Positions 46,141-57,529 of a stretch of 64,000 bases of DNA are shown piece by piece. The stretch's first letter is position 1. Each line of letters begins with the position of its first letter. The notes beneath the pieces were generated by a model. That model was given only the letters and a program-made list of their open reading frames with translations. It did not search any database and was not told the DNA's origin. The stretch is from the NCBI GenBank assembly GCA_051453625.1, contig JBOZIK010000001.1:92160750-92224749 (forward strand). Reading direction: 5' to 3'. The translations under genes and the position numbers were made by a program. The DNA is from Welwitschia mirabilis (Eukaryota; Gnetophyta; Gnetopsida; Welwitschiales).

Positions 46141-47250
46141 TCTAGTACCTTCTAGTATCTCAAATGGTTCAATAAATCTATGGGACAATTTTAATCTTTT
46201 TATGTTACTAGTTTCATTAGTGATACTTTAAGGAATATGTGATTCCCTACTTAGATTTCAAGATCTATTCTTTAGTAATCTACATATATGTTTTTTCTAT
46301 CTACTACTTGTTTAAACTTATTCATAATGGTTCTTATTTTATTTTTCATTTTTTTTAAACACTAGTGATCCTATAGTCAATATTTCCTTAAGTTCTATTC
46401 ATGTGATGTGTGCTCTATATTTTTTATCATATAGATATTTAAATGAGTCCATTCTATTTTGACTTTAGTAATTATTATTATATGCAAATTTAACTAATGA
46501 TATGTACTTTATCCAATTTTTAGGATCATCTAGAACACATAATCTAAGAACATCTTCTAAAATTTGGTTAGCCTTTTCTACCTAACCATTTATTTGAGAA
46601 TGGACTTCAATGTTGGTATCTAACTTGGTGCCTAAATGAAATTTTAATTCTTGTAAAAATTCAAAAGTAATATTTGAGTATATATTAGAGATAATTAAGA
46701 AGGACACATCATGTAAATGAATAACATTTTAAATATATTCTTTATTTATATCAATAGCACTATAATTATATTTTACTAAGATGAAGTTTATTGACTATTG
46801 ATATATCAACTATAATCGTGATTAAGTCATTACGTCTTTGAGTTTTTTGAAGTTCTAAGATAACATCCATGTAAATCATATCCCATTTATATTCTAGGAT
46901 CTCACAAGGCTAGAGTAATCTTGCTATATTCTTATATTTTATCTTAACTTATTGATAGTTTATAAACCTTGATATAAATTTTGCTATTTTTTTCATTCCT
47001 AATAACCAATTTTTTTTCCTTTCGTTTTTTTAATTTTTTGGTATATTTTTTATTCTTTTAAGATGATCTAACATTAGTGGAGTATGAAATTTAAACATTA
47101 GATTATTTCTAATTCCATGCACACTAAGGACAAAAAACCTTCCCTTAAATCTAATAATAGCATTCAAATTAATACTTGAGTGTTTTAAATCCATTAATTT
47201 TTCTAATTAGGCCTTAAGCTTTTGATAATTTTCATCTTTATTATAACCCT
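46141..47250 (-). pseudogene. pol: Integrase remnant of TE-6
   Basis: Minus strand: IIRFKGRFFVL (about 47150), an INYQ-type block, WDMIYMDVILELQKTQRRND (about 46885-46825), HSQINGQVEKANQILEDVLR (about 46612-46552), CVLDDPKNWIKYISLVKFAY (about 46552-46490), and HRFIEPFEILEGT (about 46185-46147). The reading ends exactly where TE-3 begins. The first Asp and the Glu of the catalytic triad are kept; the second Asp region is decayed. Confidence 0.85.
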
Positions 47251-47259
47251 TCAAAATAA

Positions 47260-47720
47260 TAGCAAGTATCCAATTTTTTAGTTTTTATAATTTCTCTAAA
47301 ATTACCACATCTACTAAGATGATTTATAACTTTATTTCCTTTTCTTCTGTGATACATAATTTTAAGATCAAAATCATGAAGAAATTTCATCCATCTTATT
47401 TACCTAAGAATCATATTTAGTTAAGTAAAAATGTATTTTACACTTTTATGATTAGTACAAATGTGAAATTTTGCATCTTAAAGATAATTATTCTATAACT
47501 TAAAAGTGAATATTACTCTAATCAATTCAAGCTCATGAATATGGTAATTTTTTTTATGTATTTTAAGTTGTCTTAATGCATAAGCTATTACTCTATTATC
47601 TTTGTTTAAGATAAATCTAAGACTTTATCTTAATGCATTAGTATAAGCTAAAAAGATCTTAATGTCATCTAACATTGCTAAAACCAAATCATTAATTAAG
47701 CACTTATTAAGATGATCAAA
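47260..47720 (-). pseudogene. pol: RNase H remnant of TE-6
   Basis: Minus strand: SFDHLNKCLINDLVLAMLDD, YTNALR (first catalytic Asp now Asn), VIAYALRQLKIHKKNYHIHE, LELIRVIFTFKL, CTNHKSVKYIFT (third Asp now Asn), and RWMKFLHDFDLKIMYHR with VINHLSR at the end (near 47310). Confidence 0.87.
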
Positions 47721-47991
47721 AGATTATTGATGATGAATCAATGATAATACTCAAGAAGGCCAAAAAAGATTCTAATGTTATAGTTATTGACCATTTCATC
47801 ATTACTATAATTTTATTTAAGTCAACTAAATTACCCTATTTAGATATCATATAATATAAAATTAGATGGATCCCCTTTAAAAAGAAATTTTGTTCCATGT
47901 TAGCATAAATTTGATAGCCCTTAAGATTCGAAATACTAATTTTAAGTGCCTACTATATTTTCCATAAGAATTAGAATAAATGATGATGTCA
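47720..47991 (-). pseudogene. pol: Reverse transcriptase C-terminal fragment of TE-6
   Basis: Minus strand text begins at the insertion point with DIIIYSNS, the residues just after the first Asp of the active-site box, then HLKLVFRILRAIKFM and a decayed GH.IS block. TE-7 therefore cut the gene at its catalytic motif. Confidence 0.75.
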
Positions 47992-48850
47992 TGTTATCAT
48001 ATCTCATATTTTGTAAACATCAATTACTTGGATATTAAGTACATTAAGATTTTAATAAGATGATGAATTATTCTTCTTTAAAAGCCTTATCAAAATTAGA
48101 TGATATTTTAAATTAATCTTATCTTATAATTTTTATAATTCACCATGAAAATGATAATAATTATGTTAGAATATTTTTATAAGAAAGCTATCTAAACATT
48201 TAAATTAAATAGACCCATTCTATAAAGAATTAAAATCACATCATAAAACTAATATATTAAAAATTTCAAGAGGATATATTAATATATTTAACATCTTATT
48301 TACTCATTTAAAATCTTGATACATGTGATAAGTGTACTATATTATGAATATACATTTTCTTGTGTTATGTGATTGATAAAGTTTATGCATTATAAAATAA
48401 ATGATTATGTGAAAAAGTGCATGGACTCTTACCTAGAATCAAGAACGATAAATGAGTAGATTAATTTTACTATGACTTTTATCTTCTTAAGATGTGTAAG
48501 GTCATTTTGTTCATAGCACATTTATTTTTTTATTCTTTGGAATTAAAGAGTTTGTATCATTATGCTATATTATAATTTTGAGATTTTTGTATTTATTCAT
48601 TTGATGCATGTCTTCGATGAATTAAACTTACTTATAAGATTATGAAGGAATAAGAATGAGCTAGCATGAGGAGATGATGTATGTAATTAATCTTGATAAT
48701 TAAAGAAAGAAAATTATGCACCCTAGTTAGTTGCATGAGTCATAAATATGATTCCTCCTTTTGTACTTCAATGTCACTTATTACTCATACCACTTATAAA
48801 TGGTAAAATATGTGATCTTATGATCTTAAGCTATGTGCCTTTTGTTTATC

Positions 48851-48860
48851 TATAAATAGA
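48851..48860 (+). promoter_or_regulatory. TATA box in the family A LTR
   Basis: tataaataga, roughly 860 bp into the LTR, followed by a pyrimidine-rich leader. The TE-2 LTR reads cacatagaa near 12113, so the box has decayed there. Confidence 0.6.
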
Positions 48861-51566
48861 GATCTTTTCTTCTCTTATGAAAAAAAAGGAGATGCTTTTC
48901 ATATTTCTTTTCAAGTGTATTTTGTTCTCTACTCTCTCTTCCCTCAATTCTCTTTCTTATGAAGCTTAGAGCTTAGAAGTTTGAAGCTGACTATCCTTGA
49001 GCTTGAATCTTCATTAATCTTCAACTATCAAAGACTTACTAATCTTTCCAAGTAAGCTCTTTGTCCATGTTATCTGTATGATCGCTTTTAATATTTTAGT
49101 AAAATGATGTAATATTTCATTAGATCACTATTTATGATATATCATAAAATTATGTTATTCCTTCCCATAGGCTCTCACCAAGATGTGGATAGATATGAGG
49201 GATCTCGAATGCTTGGTGATTAAGACTACTAATAGATGTTTATGGCTAAGTGACCACTTTAGGGATTTAGTATATAATTAAGTACCCATGTTTATTTTGT
49301 ATTAATATATATAACAATATAATTTTTATTCAATATGTATTAGGTTAGGAATAAAGTTTGATTCTCAAAACTCTCTTTTAGGCTAGTACTCTTTCATGGT
49401 AATCCTAAGGCTCATTGTAAATGCTTTTATTAATTGATTTGATTTTTATTCATAAATTTATTTAAATTAGTATTATTTAGTAATTTTTTACTTTAAATAC
49501 ATATTTTATTTAGTGTATTCATTGTTTTACTGATTCAAATTATAGTATAATTAGTTGTTAAGACCTCTACTATATTTTCTTTAGCAAAAGTTAAATTTCG
49601 AGAATAGAGGCATAAATTAAAAACATTATAGCTTATTCATTAGTACATATAAATTAGTAAAAACTTTCTTGTAAGTTTAAGATTTTATTGAAATTATAAA
49701 AATGTAAAAATAGTAATTTTTCTTATGTGTAGTAATTTTTAAGAAATTTATTTGTTAAAACACATTAGGAAATAGATACAAAAAATAGTAAGTAATCAAT
49801 TTACATTTCTGTTATTAATAGTTATGATATCTAAAAGCTTTAGTATTCTACATTGTAGAAAATTAAATAATCTTTTTAAAACATCTTAAATCATTTAAAA
49901 ACGCAAAGCGTTTTAAAATTTATGGTCATTTGAGTGTATCATAGTATGACTATAATTTTAGAAAATTTGACAGTGTTTAATCTTAAATAATGGCCTTAGA
50001 AATAATAGTTTTAGAATCCTATATAGTTTAAGTTAGTTTCTTAGGATCCTATCATGAGTTTGAATTATGAAAAAATGTTGTAATTTATTTTTCTATTTGA
50101 TAATTAATTAATTATTAATTTTTCATTATGATATATCCTTAAAGCCCAAAACATTATAATTAAAGTTTTAAATTATAGAAAAATTATTAAATAAAATTAT
50201 ATAGGTAATTTAAGTCCATAAGATAATTTTCTATTAGTAACCTTAAGTTACATTACTTAGAAATAACATTTAGTTACAATAAATACCTCTTTCTCTTTTT
50301 TCCTTTATCTTAATTTAAATGTGCATGTTTGTAAGAGTTTTTACCTTAGTAATTTAAGTAACATAAATAGTTCTTAATTTATCATTTATTTTCTTGACTT
50401 ATAATATAGCTATATTAGTATTGAATAAAGTATTATGTCTTAATAATCATTCTTGAGCTATACTTTTTTTTATTTATCTTCATTGCACTAGTCCATGGAG
50501 ATTGTCATATGAGCCTGGAAGAATGCTTCTAGGATTGGCATAGCTCTAGGCATGGATTAGCTTCTTTAAGTATAATATTAAGATACTATTTGATACATTT
50601 TTCATTTTTTAATTATTATTAAAAGAAAGAAAAGAAAATAATATTTTCTTTATTTTATTTTTCATTACTATAATCTTAAATATAAGGATATTCTAGTATG
50701 CTTATTTCTCTTTTATGATTGTTTTTATAAAATAAACCTAATGATGATTAGAATTATTACAACTAGATAAATAATCCATTAAATATCTATATTAGTTAAA
50801 ATTTTATGCATGCATTTGTAAGGTATATTTATCAAATAGGAATAAATCAAGATAATTCTAATAATAATAATCCTTTATGATACTTAGATTTTTCACAACC
50901 AAAAACTTCACATAATGCACTGATACCAAAATGTGAGAGTTGGATTTTCCACAACCAAAATCTTCACATAATCCTCTAATACCAAAATTTGATGACCTAA
51001 ATCTTAATTCAAAATTAAAATCCAAAATGATTTTCTGGAGAGCATAATAAACTATGTTCACTCTAGATGTTATTTAAATTAACAACTCATAACTCAATAT
51101 TGAATCACTATTGGTTAAATAATAATGCATATCTATAATTATATTCTTCAAATAATCTTATATAAAGAGAAATAGGATTTTTAAACGTTCATAATATTTC
51201 CCTAGTGTAAGCAAACAAACTATATAAGTAACTTATAAAACACCTTTTATTGCCAAATACAAGCTTGAGTAAGACAACCAGATAAACTATCAACAAATAT
51301 GCACAAGTTCTTAGGACACACATGGTCCTTCAATTATTACTCATGTACTAAAATATGAAACATGTAAATGACACCAATTAGAATGCAACCATTAGATCAT
51401 TTCAACATTATCCTTTGTGATGGTTTTAGCACATGCAAATATGGTATAAGAACTATAACCATCATAGTTCCCAATATGGCTTATTGTAAGGAATAAGTAA
51501 GTATAGGATTTTTAAGCATAAGGTAAGGAATTATAAGAATATCCAAGAATTTACAATTAAATAATC

Positions 51567-51784
51567 CAAGAATGCACTGCCAAAAAATCCAAAATGTATA
51601 GTCAAGAATGCACTTCCAAAATAATTTAAGATGTACAGTTAAGAATGCACTGCTAAAATAATTCAAGGTGTATAATCAAGAATGCACTACCAAAATAATA
51701 TAATACTTACAGATAAGAATGAACTACCAAAATAATATAATATTTATATTCAAGAATGCATTACCAAAATAATCTAAGATGTGA
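51567..51784 (+). repeat. 37-bp minisatellite, six units
   Basis: Six units of caagaatgcactgccaaaat followed by aat..aagatgtacagt-type text, 35-37 bp each, with scattered changes. It lies within TE-8 and has no clear counterpart in TE-3's 3' LTR. Repetitive Leu/Phe/Cys readings on the minus strand come from this array. Confidence 0.92.
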
Positions 51785-52139
51785 TCAAGATCTCATTTTC
51801 ATATTTTCTTTACTGTTATTTCATAATAATTTCTAGTAATTTAGTTCACACAACTAGTAGGGATAAAATGGTAAATTAAGTTATTTTTTTTTTTGGAGGT
51901 TCTATCCTATGACCTAAAAACTCACATCAAAGACTATTACTCCTTGAAGTCTAAACAATTAGTTACCCTAGTCAGTTTTAGTTCCATAACTTAACATATT
52001 ATAGTATAGGTCAATAGTCAGTTATACGATAATCTAAAGATGTCTTACAAAGGGCTTAAAAGACTTAATCAAAGTAGTTATAAATAAGATAATATAAGAA
52101 ATACTAGGTTTACATAAGATTTATAAGACTAGGTCTAAA

Positions 52140-52440
52140 AACATATAAAAAGGAATTTCAAAAATTAAATAAAATCATATAAGATTCAAGAAAAAAACAT
52201 AACCATAGAAAGGTACAAAATAAAGGATCACACAAGATTCAAGAATAAATTAAAATCATAGAAAGATACAAAATAAAGGACCATATAATAATTTGAAAAA
52301 AAAAGAATCCTAAGATCATATAAAAAATAAAATAAAGCTTAGAATCATACAAAGATGTAAGAACTAATAAGGTCATACAAGAATTAAAGAAGATATCCTA
52401 GAATCATATAAAGAAATAAAATAAAGCCTAGAACCATATC
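52140..52440 (+). repeat. Diverged tandem repeat in TE-8
   Basis: Variants of atcatataagattcaagaa and catagaaagatacaaaataaa recur about every 55-60 bp across roughly 300 bp, with A-rich interruptions. The tract lies next to the TATA-proximal part of the LTR. Confidence 0.7.
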
Positions 52441-53709
52441 CAAAATTGGATGTAAACTTTTGAAGACTTTCAAGACTCCAATGCTTTATAATCTCTATGT
52501 TTTGAAATTATCATAATCCAATAACAAAGGATTTCTCAGAAATATGTCAATAGGAGAAGAAGGAAGTCCTATTTATACTAAGAGGATGTAGGAATATGAA
52601 GAGATACTATTTTGAAAAAAATATGATAAAGATTCCATAATCCCTAATCATTACCTTGCCTAATCACTAGGTACATTTTCAATAATAAGTAACTAAATAA
52701 TGCTTCAAAAATAATCAATTGTCATAATAAGTACATATTAACCACTAGTAAAAGAAAGTGTAGTGTCATGATTACACGTGTTACTTGGGATATACCAATA
52801 AAATAAAAATTCTTAAATAAGTTAAAATAATTCTTTCTAATAATTACAGCCAGTACAAGAATCATTTCACATGTACAAAATAACAAAATATAGTAATTGT
52901 GGTACATTAAATGTAATAGTTACCTAAAAGATAATATTAATATAACTACTAATTTAGCCAGTAATAATTTTAATTAAATAACTAAGGAATTACTAAAAAA
53001 ATAATATTATTAATTATGTTTATTATAAGAAAGAAAGCACTTAAAATAATAATTATAGCATAACAATTTTCACAAAGTAATTACATCTCAAATAATAAGA
53101 TAATAAATAAAGAATATAGGAATTTAATTAGCTTAGTGGACTCCATAACAATCAAGTAATTTTAATTTAGTTTTTACTTAACTAATTAAGCTAATTATTT
53201 AAATCTTTTAAAATTTGGACGTGACATAATCATACTTAAATTTCATTACTAAGGTGGATTACATAATAAATTTTTTATAATACCCTTTTAGAAGTGGATT
53301 TAATCACTACTCTCCTATTCTCCCATGTATGAACTTACTCTGACTTAATATCTTAATCCCTTGGCATTGGTGGATCATGTTACACCATTTGGAAATGCTT
53401 TGAGGAAGTGGAGGTTAGTTGTAAGTATGCATCCACCTCACACATTATCTGTCACCTATATTAAGGGTATATCGATGTGAAATGTAAGCTTAAGGAGTTG
53501 AGCCCAACCATGTTTGTATAGTTTAACACTTGAAGTAGAACCAACGCATGTCTGGAGAGTGGTCATATATTAAGTTGGAATGCATTAATGGTAGTTCAAA
53601 CCTCCTATTATATTGGTTAGGTATTATCCTTAAACTTATCCATGTATGTTTATATAAGTTTACATCTCCTCAACTATTTACAAGTTATCTTTCTATGTGA
53701 TGAAAATGA

Positions 53710-54056
53710 TGGTATTGAAAGCATGTAAAAGAAATTAAGAAAATAAACTAAGAGAAAAAATCAAATATAATTAACTTCTAAAGGCATGAGTTCTCTCCCC
53801 ACACTAAATAAAGGTAAATGGCACTGTATTATTTTTAATTAATTCTTAATTTTATTTATACATAAGGTGACCTCAGATCTCTCCATACTTCTCTCTCTTA
53901 ATCCAAAAATCACTCCTTATAAATATTGCTTCTACCTTTTAATCATAAATATATCATATAATTATTTGAATGCATGTACTATTTAATTTCTTATCATGCA
54001 TTCAAATTTATAAAAAAATTATTTAAAAATATTAATAGACTTTAATAATTCTAACA
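53710..54056 (-). repeat. 3' LTR of TE-9
   Basis: 347 bp. It shares aaatcaaatataattaactt-like text, ttaattaattcttaat and tattaatagactttaata with 55781-56120. It is next to the polypurine tract. Confidence 0.88.
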
Positions 54057-54100
54057 CATCCACTCCCCTCCCCCCTCCCGCCCCACCCAACCCCCCCACC
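54057..54100 (-). promoter_or_regulatory. G-rich polypurine tract of TE-9, strong G-quadruplex motif
   Basis: On the plus strand six C runs of 4, 6, 3, 4, 3 and 7 lie between 54065 and 54097, with loops of only one or two bases. The minus strand is thus a purine tract with six G runs ending at the LTR start. It serves as the plus-strand primer site by position. It is the most GC-rich stretch in the window. Confidence 0.85.
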
Positions 54101-55763
54101 TTCTTAAGTTTATGTCCATAATGTTAACCATGAACTAACCTTAAAAAATTTACTAACTTTATGTAACCCTCGTAACATAATATAAGATACTAGGCCATAT
54201 ATAAACCACTAAGGCAAGCATAAGCCAATAAGGCACATAGCCAAAATACATAAAAAAATGTTAATAAAATAATGTATTATATAGACACTTTGAAAGGGAA
54301 AATAAAATTCATGGAAAAAATAAATCCTATATAACTGCTTTTAAATAATCAATTAAGATTTCAAAAGTAGCAAATGTTACATACTTACTCTCAAAAACTT
54401 TAATTCTTTACTATAAACACAATCAATTATTTTAGAGCACAAATAAAATTAGAAAACCTATTATTGATGCCATTTCTAGAAGTTATGCGTGATCTGTTAT
54501 CTTCTATTCATATTGACTAATGAAGCTCTCCTAGAGCATTGAACAAATTTAATGCAGGACTACTAGCTTCATAGTTTGAGAATCAGAAGTTGACCTCATG
54601 ACTTCATCCTTTTCTTCTAAGAAACTCATAATTTATGGATCAAAATGTGATCAAGTCATGCATTTTTTAGGAATATTTATGGCATTTTTAAAGAGGTTTA
54701 AATGTTCATCTCTCTATTCTAGTATGATTGGGCACTGAACATGCTCTTGAACATGTTGTAATCCTCCTCAAATTCCAATATATGTTTTCCTCCTTTGACT
54801 TCATGTCATAGCTAATAGATCATATTTTCCTTCTGAATTTTTGTAGTGTCATTGTAGATAACATGGATGTGGATTTCATAGTCTCTAATGGTAGAAATGG
54901 AATAGATGAATGATCTTCTAATGGTTATAGACCATTTTATGATGTCAAATTCCATCATGATTTTTTGTTAATTGTAAGATCATTCTCATTCCTAACTTGC
55001 ACTTTGATCTACTAAGACTTGTATATTAAACACAAAAAATTACTTTCTTATGTACTTCTTTACATCCATCAGAGTGAATGTCATTTCTTTCATCTCTATT
55101 ACATATTTTCTCATTAGTACATTTATCATTTTATCTACTTTCATCTAGCTCCTTTTGATCTTAAATTATTAATATTAAGATAATACTTAAGATTCTAATG
55201 GCTTTTGTAGAAGAAGATTTCCATTCCTGCCAACATATTCACCAAAATAGGTAAGTCCAAAGATTGTTGAATTGCTTTTTTTTCTACTTCACTTTGACTC
55301 TAATCCCTAAGATCATGTTTTTCCCTCTATTTTTGTCATACAAAAGCTTTCATGTTAATAATTCTTCTTATGTTTTAAGTGTCAATGCTTCTTCAAATAT
55401 TTTGATGAAGTATATCCTCCTATAGATTACAAGTTTAGATATTTATCTTGTTTTTGTTAAAATAAAAGAGAAACAATGGTTAAATCCCATAAATCTGGTC
55501 TTATAGGAATGTGGATAATTTAAGGAGTGCACACCTAGATGTGTCAGTGCAACTTTCTACATATTTGCTTGTATTAATTTATTCCATAAAGAAGGATCAT
55601 TGTTTCTTCCCTTATACAAAGATTTCCAAAAAGCAAAATAGATAGAATCATGATCAATATATCCACACTAAATCCACACTATGTCCATTAACATTCTACG
55701 AAAGAGATAAATCCTAACAAGATCATGAGAGATTACTATTAAGCAATGTACTCTCCACCAGAA
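54101..55763 (-). other. Internal region of TE-9, no recognised gene
   Basis: About 1.66 kb. I read both strands and found no open frame over 60 codons and no gag, protease or polymerase motif. Short passages on the minus strand are codon-like but not assignable. It may be eroded gag or unrelated captured sequence. Confidence 0.5.
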
Positions 55764-55775
55764 GCTTCAATACTA
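55764..55775 (-). promoter_or_regulatory. Primer-binding site of TE-9 (initiator tRNA-Met, degraded)
   Basis: On the minus strand tagtattgaagc, five bases after the LTR end. It matches the initiator-tRNA-Met site at 8 of 12, and all four differences are transitions. Confidence 0.55.
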
Positions 55776-55780
55776 ATTAA

Positions 55781-56120
55781 TGATATTAAAAGTATGTAAA
55801 AGACATCAAGAAAATAAATTAGAAGGAAAAAACCAAATATAATTAACTTCAAAGCCATGAATCCTCACCTAAGGCCACACAAAGGCAAATGGTAAGGTAC
55901 TATTTTTTAATTAATTCTTAATTTAATTTATACATTAGATGATATCAAATCTCTCCTTACATCTCTCTGTTAATCCACATATCACTTTTTATAAATTTTG
56001 CTTCTACCTTTTAAGCATAAATGTATCAACTACTTATTTGAATGCATGCACTATTTAGTTTTATGTTAGGCATTTAAATTTACAAAATAATATTTAAAAA
56101 TATTAATAGACTTTAATAAG
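55781..56120 (-). repeat. 5' LTR of TE-9
   Basis: About 340 bp, partner of 53710-54056. Its plus-strand right end lacks the last bases (ttctaaca) of the partner, so a small deletion occurred there. Confidence 0.85.
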
Positions 56121-56387
56121 CAAAAAAACTAGGAAGAAAAGAAAGATAAAACCTTATGACATCGCTATTGTTTATAAACTAAATAAACTAGGAATTAAGT
56201 ATAGATAAATATATGATAACAATATGATTCATTTAACTCAAAATATAAAAATGCTATAAAGGAATAAGTAAATTGTCATCGTAGGTCCTATTGTATCTAT
56301 TAGATAATAATATTAAAGAAAGAAGGAAGAGAAAAGCTTAAAAAAAAAGTGCTTTATTTGAGTACGAAAAGATAGGGTATCATAAAT

Positions 56388-56399
56388 TTGTATTAGAGC
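56388..56399 (+). promoter_or_regulatory. Primer-binding site of TE-7 (initiator tRNA-Met)
   Basis: ttgtattagagc, three bases after the LTR end. Relative to the standard site it has lost one G and has one C-to-T change. The following tctaggtt resembles that of TE-3. Confidence 0.8.
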
Positions 56400-57529
56400 T
56401 CTAGGTTAACTTAAATAGATACCTATGTTAAGAACTTATAAATTCATAAGAATTATATATTTAATAACATTTCTTCTTAATAATCCTAAACCTTGAGTAA
56501 AATTAATTATATCCTTAGTAATACTAGGATATAGAATAGCTCTAACTCCTAAATGAGCATGAAGTTAATCATATTTCGCACTAGTCATGAATTTGATTAT
56601 ACCTATAATTTTTTTAGTCCTTGGATATATACCAAACCACATCCACATTAATCCTAATAATTATAAATATTATACTAATGATAATCCAAGTACCTTAATA
56701 ATCTTAGAATTTGATTATATTTGTGATAGTTCTAAAGTATTCATAAGGTTAACTAAAACCCCTAGATGACTCACGTTAATTATATTTATGATAATTCTAA
56801 ATTCCTAAACAAACCTAGAAAGATGATAAATTCAAGATATTAAGGACTCTATTACCTTATATCCATGAATAATAATCATGTAGAAGATATACAATTAACT
56901 TAAGAGTTTAGGAGATTCACTTTATATGATTTTTTAAGGATCTTAATCTTTTAAAAGAAATATAAATACATAAAATAATGTCTTATAATTATTTACCCTT
57001 GAAAATAATCAAACTTATAACTAATAAATTTATCCCAAACTATATGATCATATAACCTTAAAATAAAACCTCCTATTTGTAACTTATAAACCTAGTAAAC
57101 CTTACCTATTTAAAATAAAGAAAGGGAATAAATTTAATTATGTACTTTAAGTTATATATTAGATTAATTACCTTGTAATGATAAACATGGTCTTCTTATG
57201 ATCATCAAAATATTTTTAAGTGCAACATTGAATAATTTTTATTCTATTTTCAAATATAATCTCATAAAAATTTATACTTATTTTAGATGTCTTATCATCA
57301 TCAGTTAAACCTTAAGGCCAGGTTAGTTGTATGAAATAATAAATATAAAGAGAATTCACAAGAGAGGAATCTAATGATGGAAATCAAACCCCATTCAACC
57401 TTAATCTAAAAGCATTAATAAATACATTCATATACTTCCTATTATAAATAATAAATCAAGGTTAAAACCCACAAGTAAATAATGGTATCAACCAACTTAA
57501 GGAAGTGGATATGAGGAAATTAAGTTAAA
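56400..57529 (+). other. TE-7 leader
   Basis: About 1.1 kb between primer site and recognisable gag. AT-rich, with loosely repeated taattatatttatgataattct-like phrases near 56680-56800. The open stretch 56587-56769 has no family features. The gag start is probably near 57530. Confidence 0.5.

Larger units (their letters stand above)
46141..47991 (-). mobile_element. TE-6: chromovirus fragment, minus strand
   Basis: A pol fragment running right to left: the end of reverse transcriptase (47991-47720), RNase H (47720-47260) and integrase (47260-46141). Its left end is cut by TE-3's 3' LTR and its right end by TE-7's 5' LTR. Both insertions lie in coding sequence. The rest of TE-6 should lie beyond those two elements, outside the window. 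Protein blocks resemble family A. Confidence 0.85.
50873..53226 (-). mobile_element. TE-8: inverted solo LTR of family B
   Basis: On the minus strand it starts TGTCACGTCC and follows the TE-3 LTR through a tataaatag box and the cluster of gtcttgaa-type repeats to PBS-like attttggtat repeats at the end. There is no internal region or second LTR, so it is a solo LTR, the product of LTR-LTR recombination. The flanks taatc (50868-50872 and 53227-53231) match exactly as a 5-bp target duplication. With those flanks the LTR ends in TATCATAAAG, not the usual CA, so the left border has a few bases of doubt. At 2354 bp it is shorter than TE-3's LTR. Confidence 0.85.
53710..56120 (-). mobile_element. 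TE-9: small Copia-like LTR element
   Basis: 2.4 kb with two direct LTRs: 53710-54056 and 55781-56120. On the minus strand the LTR begins TGTTAGAATTATTAAAG and ends in TACCA or TATCA. An initiator-tRNA-Met-like primer site (55764-55775) and a very G-rich polypurine tract (54057-54100) stand at the expected ends of the internal region. The internal region is only about 1.7 kb and shows no recognisable gag or pol. It sits in TE-7's 5' LTR. I infer a non-autonomous element; the Copia assignment rests on the LTR start and priming site only. The target duplication is not clear. Confidence 0.75.
47992..56384 (+). repeat. 5' LTR of TE-7 with two insertions
   Basis: Starts tgttatcatatctc and ends gggtatcata, followed by the primer site. 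It is collinear with TE-2's LTR in three blocks: 47992-50872 with 11258 to about 14310, 53227-53709 with about 14310-14783, and 56121-56384 with about 14784-15036. The blocks are separated by TE-8 and TE-9. A TATA box, tataaataga, is at 48851-48860; TE-2's copy of it is mutated. No gene in the LTR itself. Confidence 0.9.

Noticed and set aside
45729-46231. 138-codon and 73-codon plus-strand open frames
   Set aside because: They lie within the 3' LTR of TE-3 and its primer-site-like repeats. The matching 5' LTR has stops, and no domain is visible.
51481-51666. Repetitive Leu/Phe/Cys minus-strand frame
   Set aside because: It is a reading of the 37-bp minisatellite in TE-8.
51567-51784. CRISPR-like array of regular repeats
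   Set aside because: Units are head-to-tail with no unique spacers, and the context is a plant LTR.
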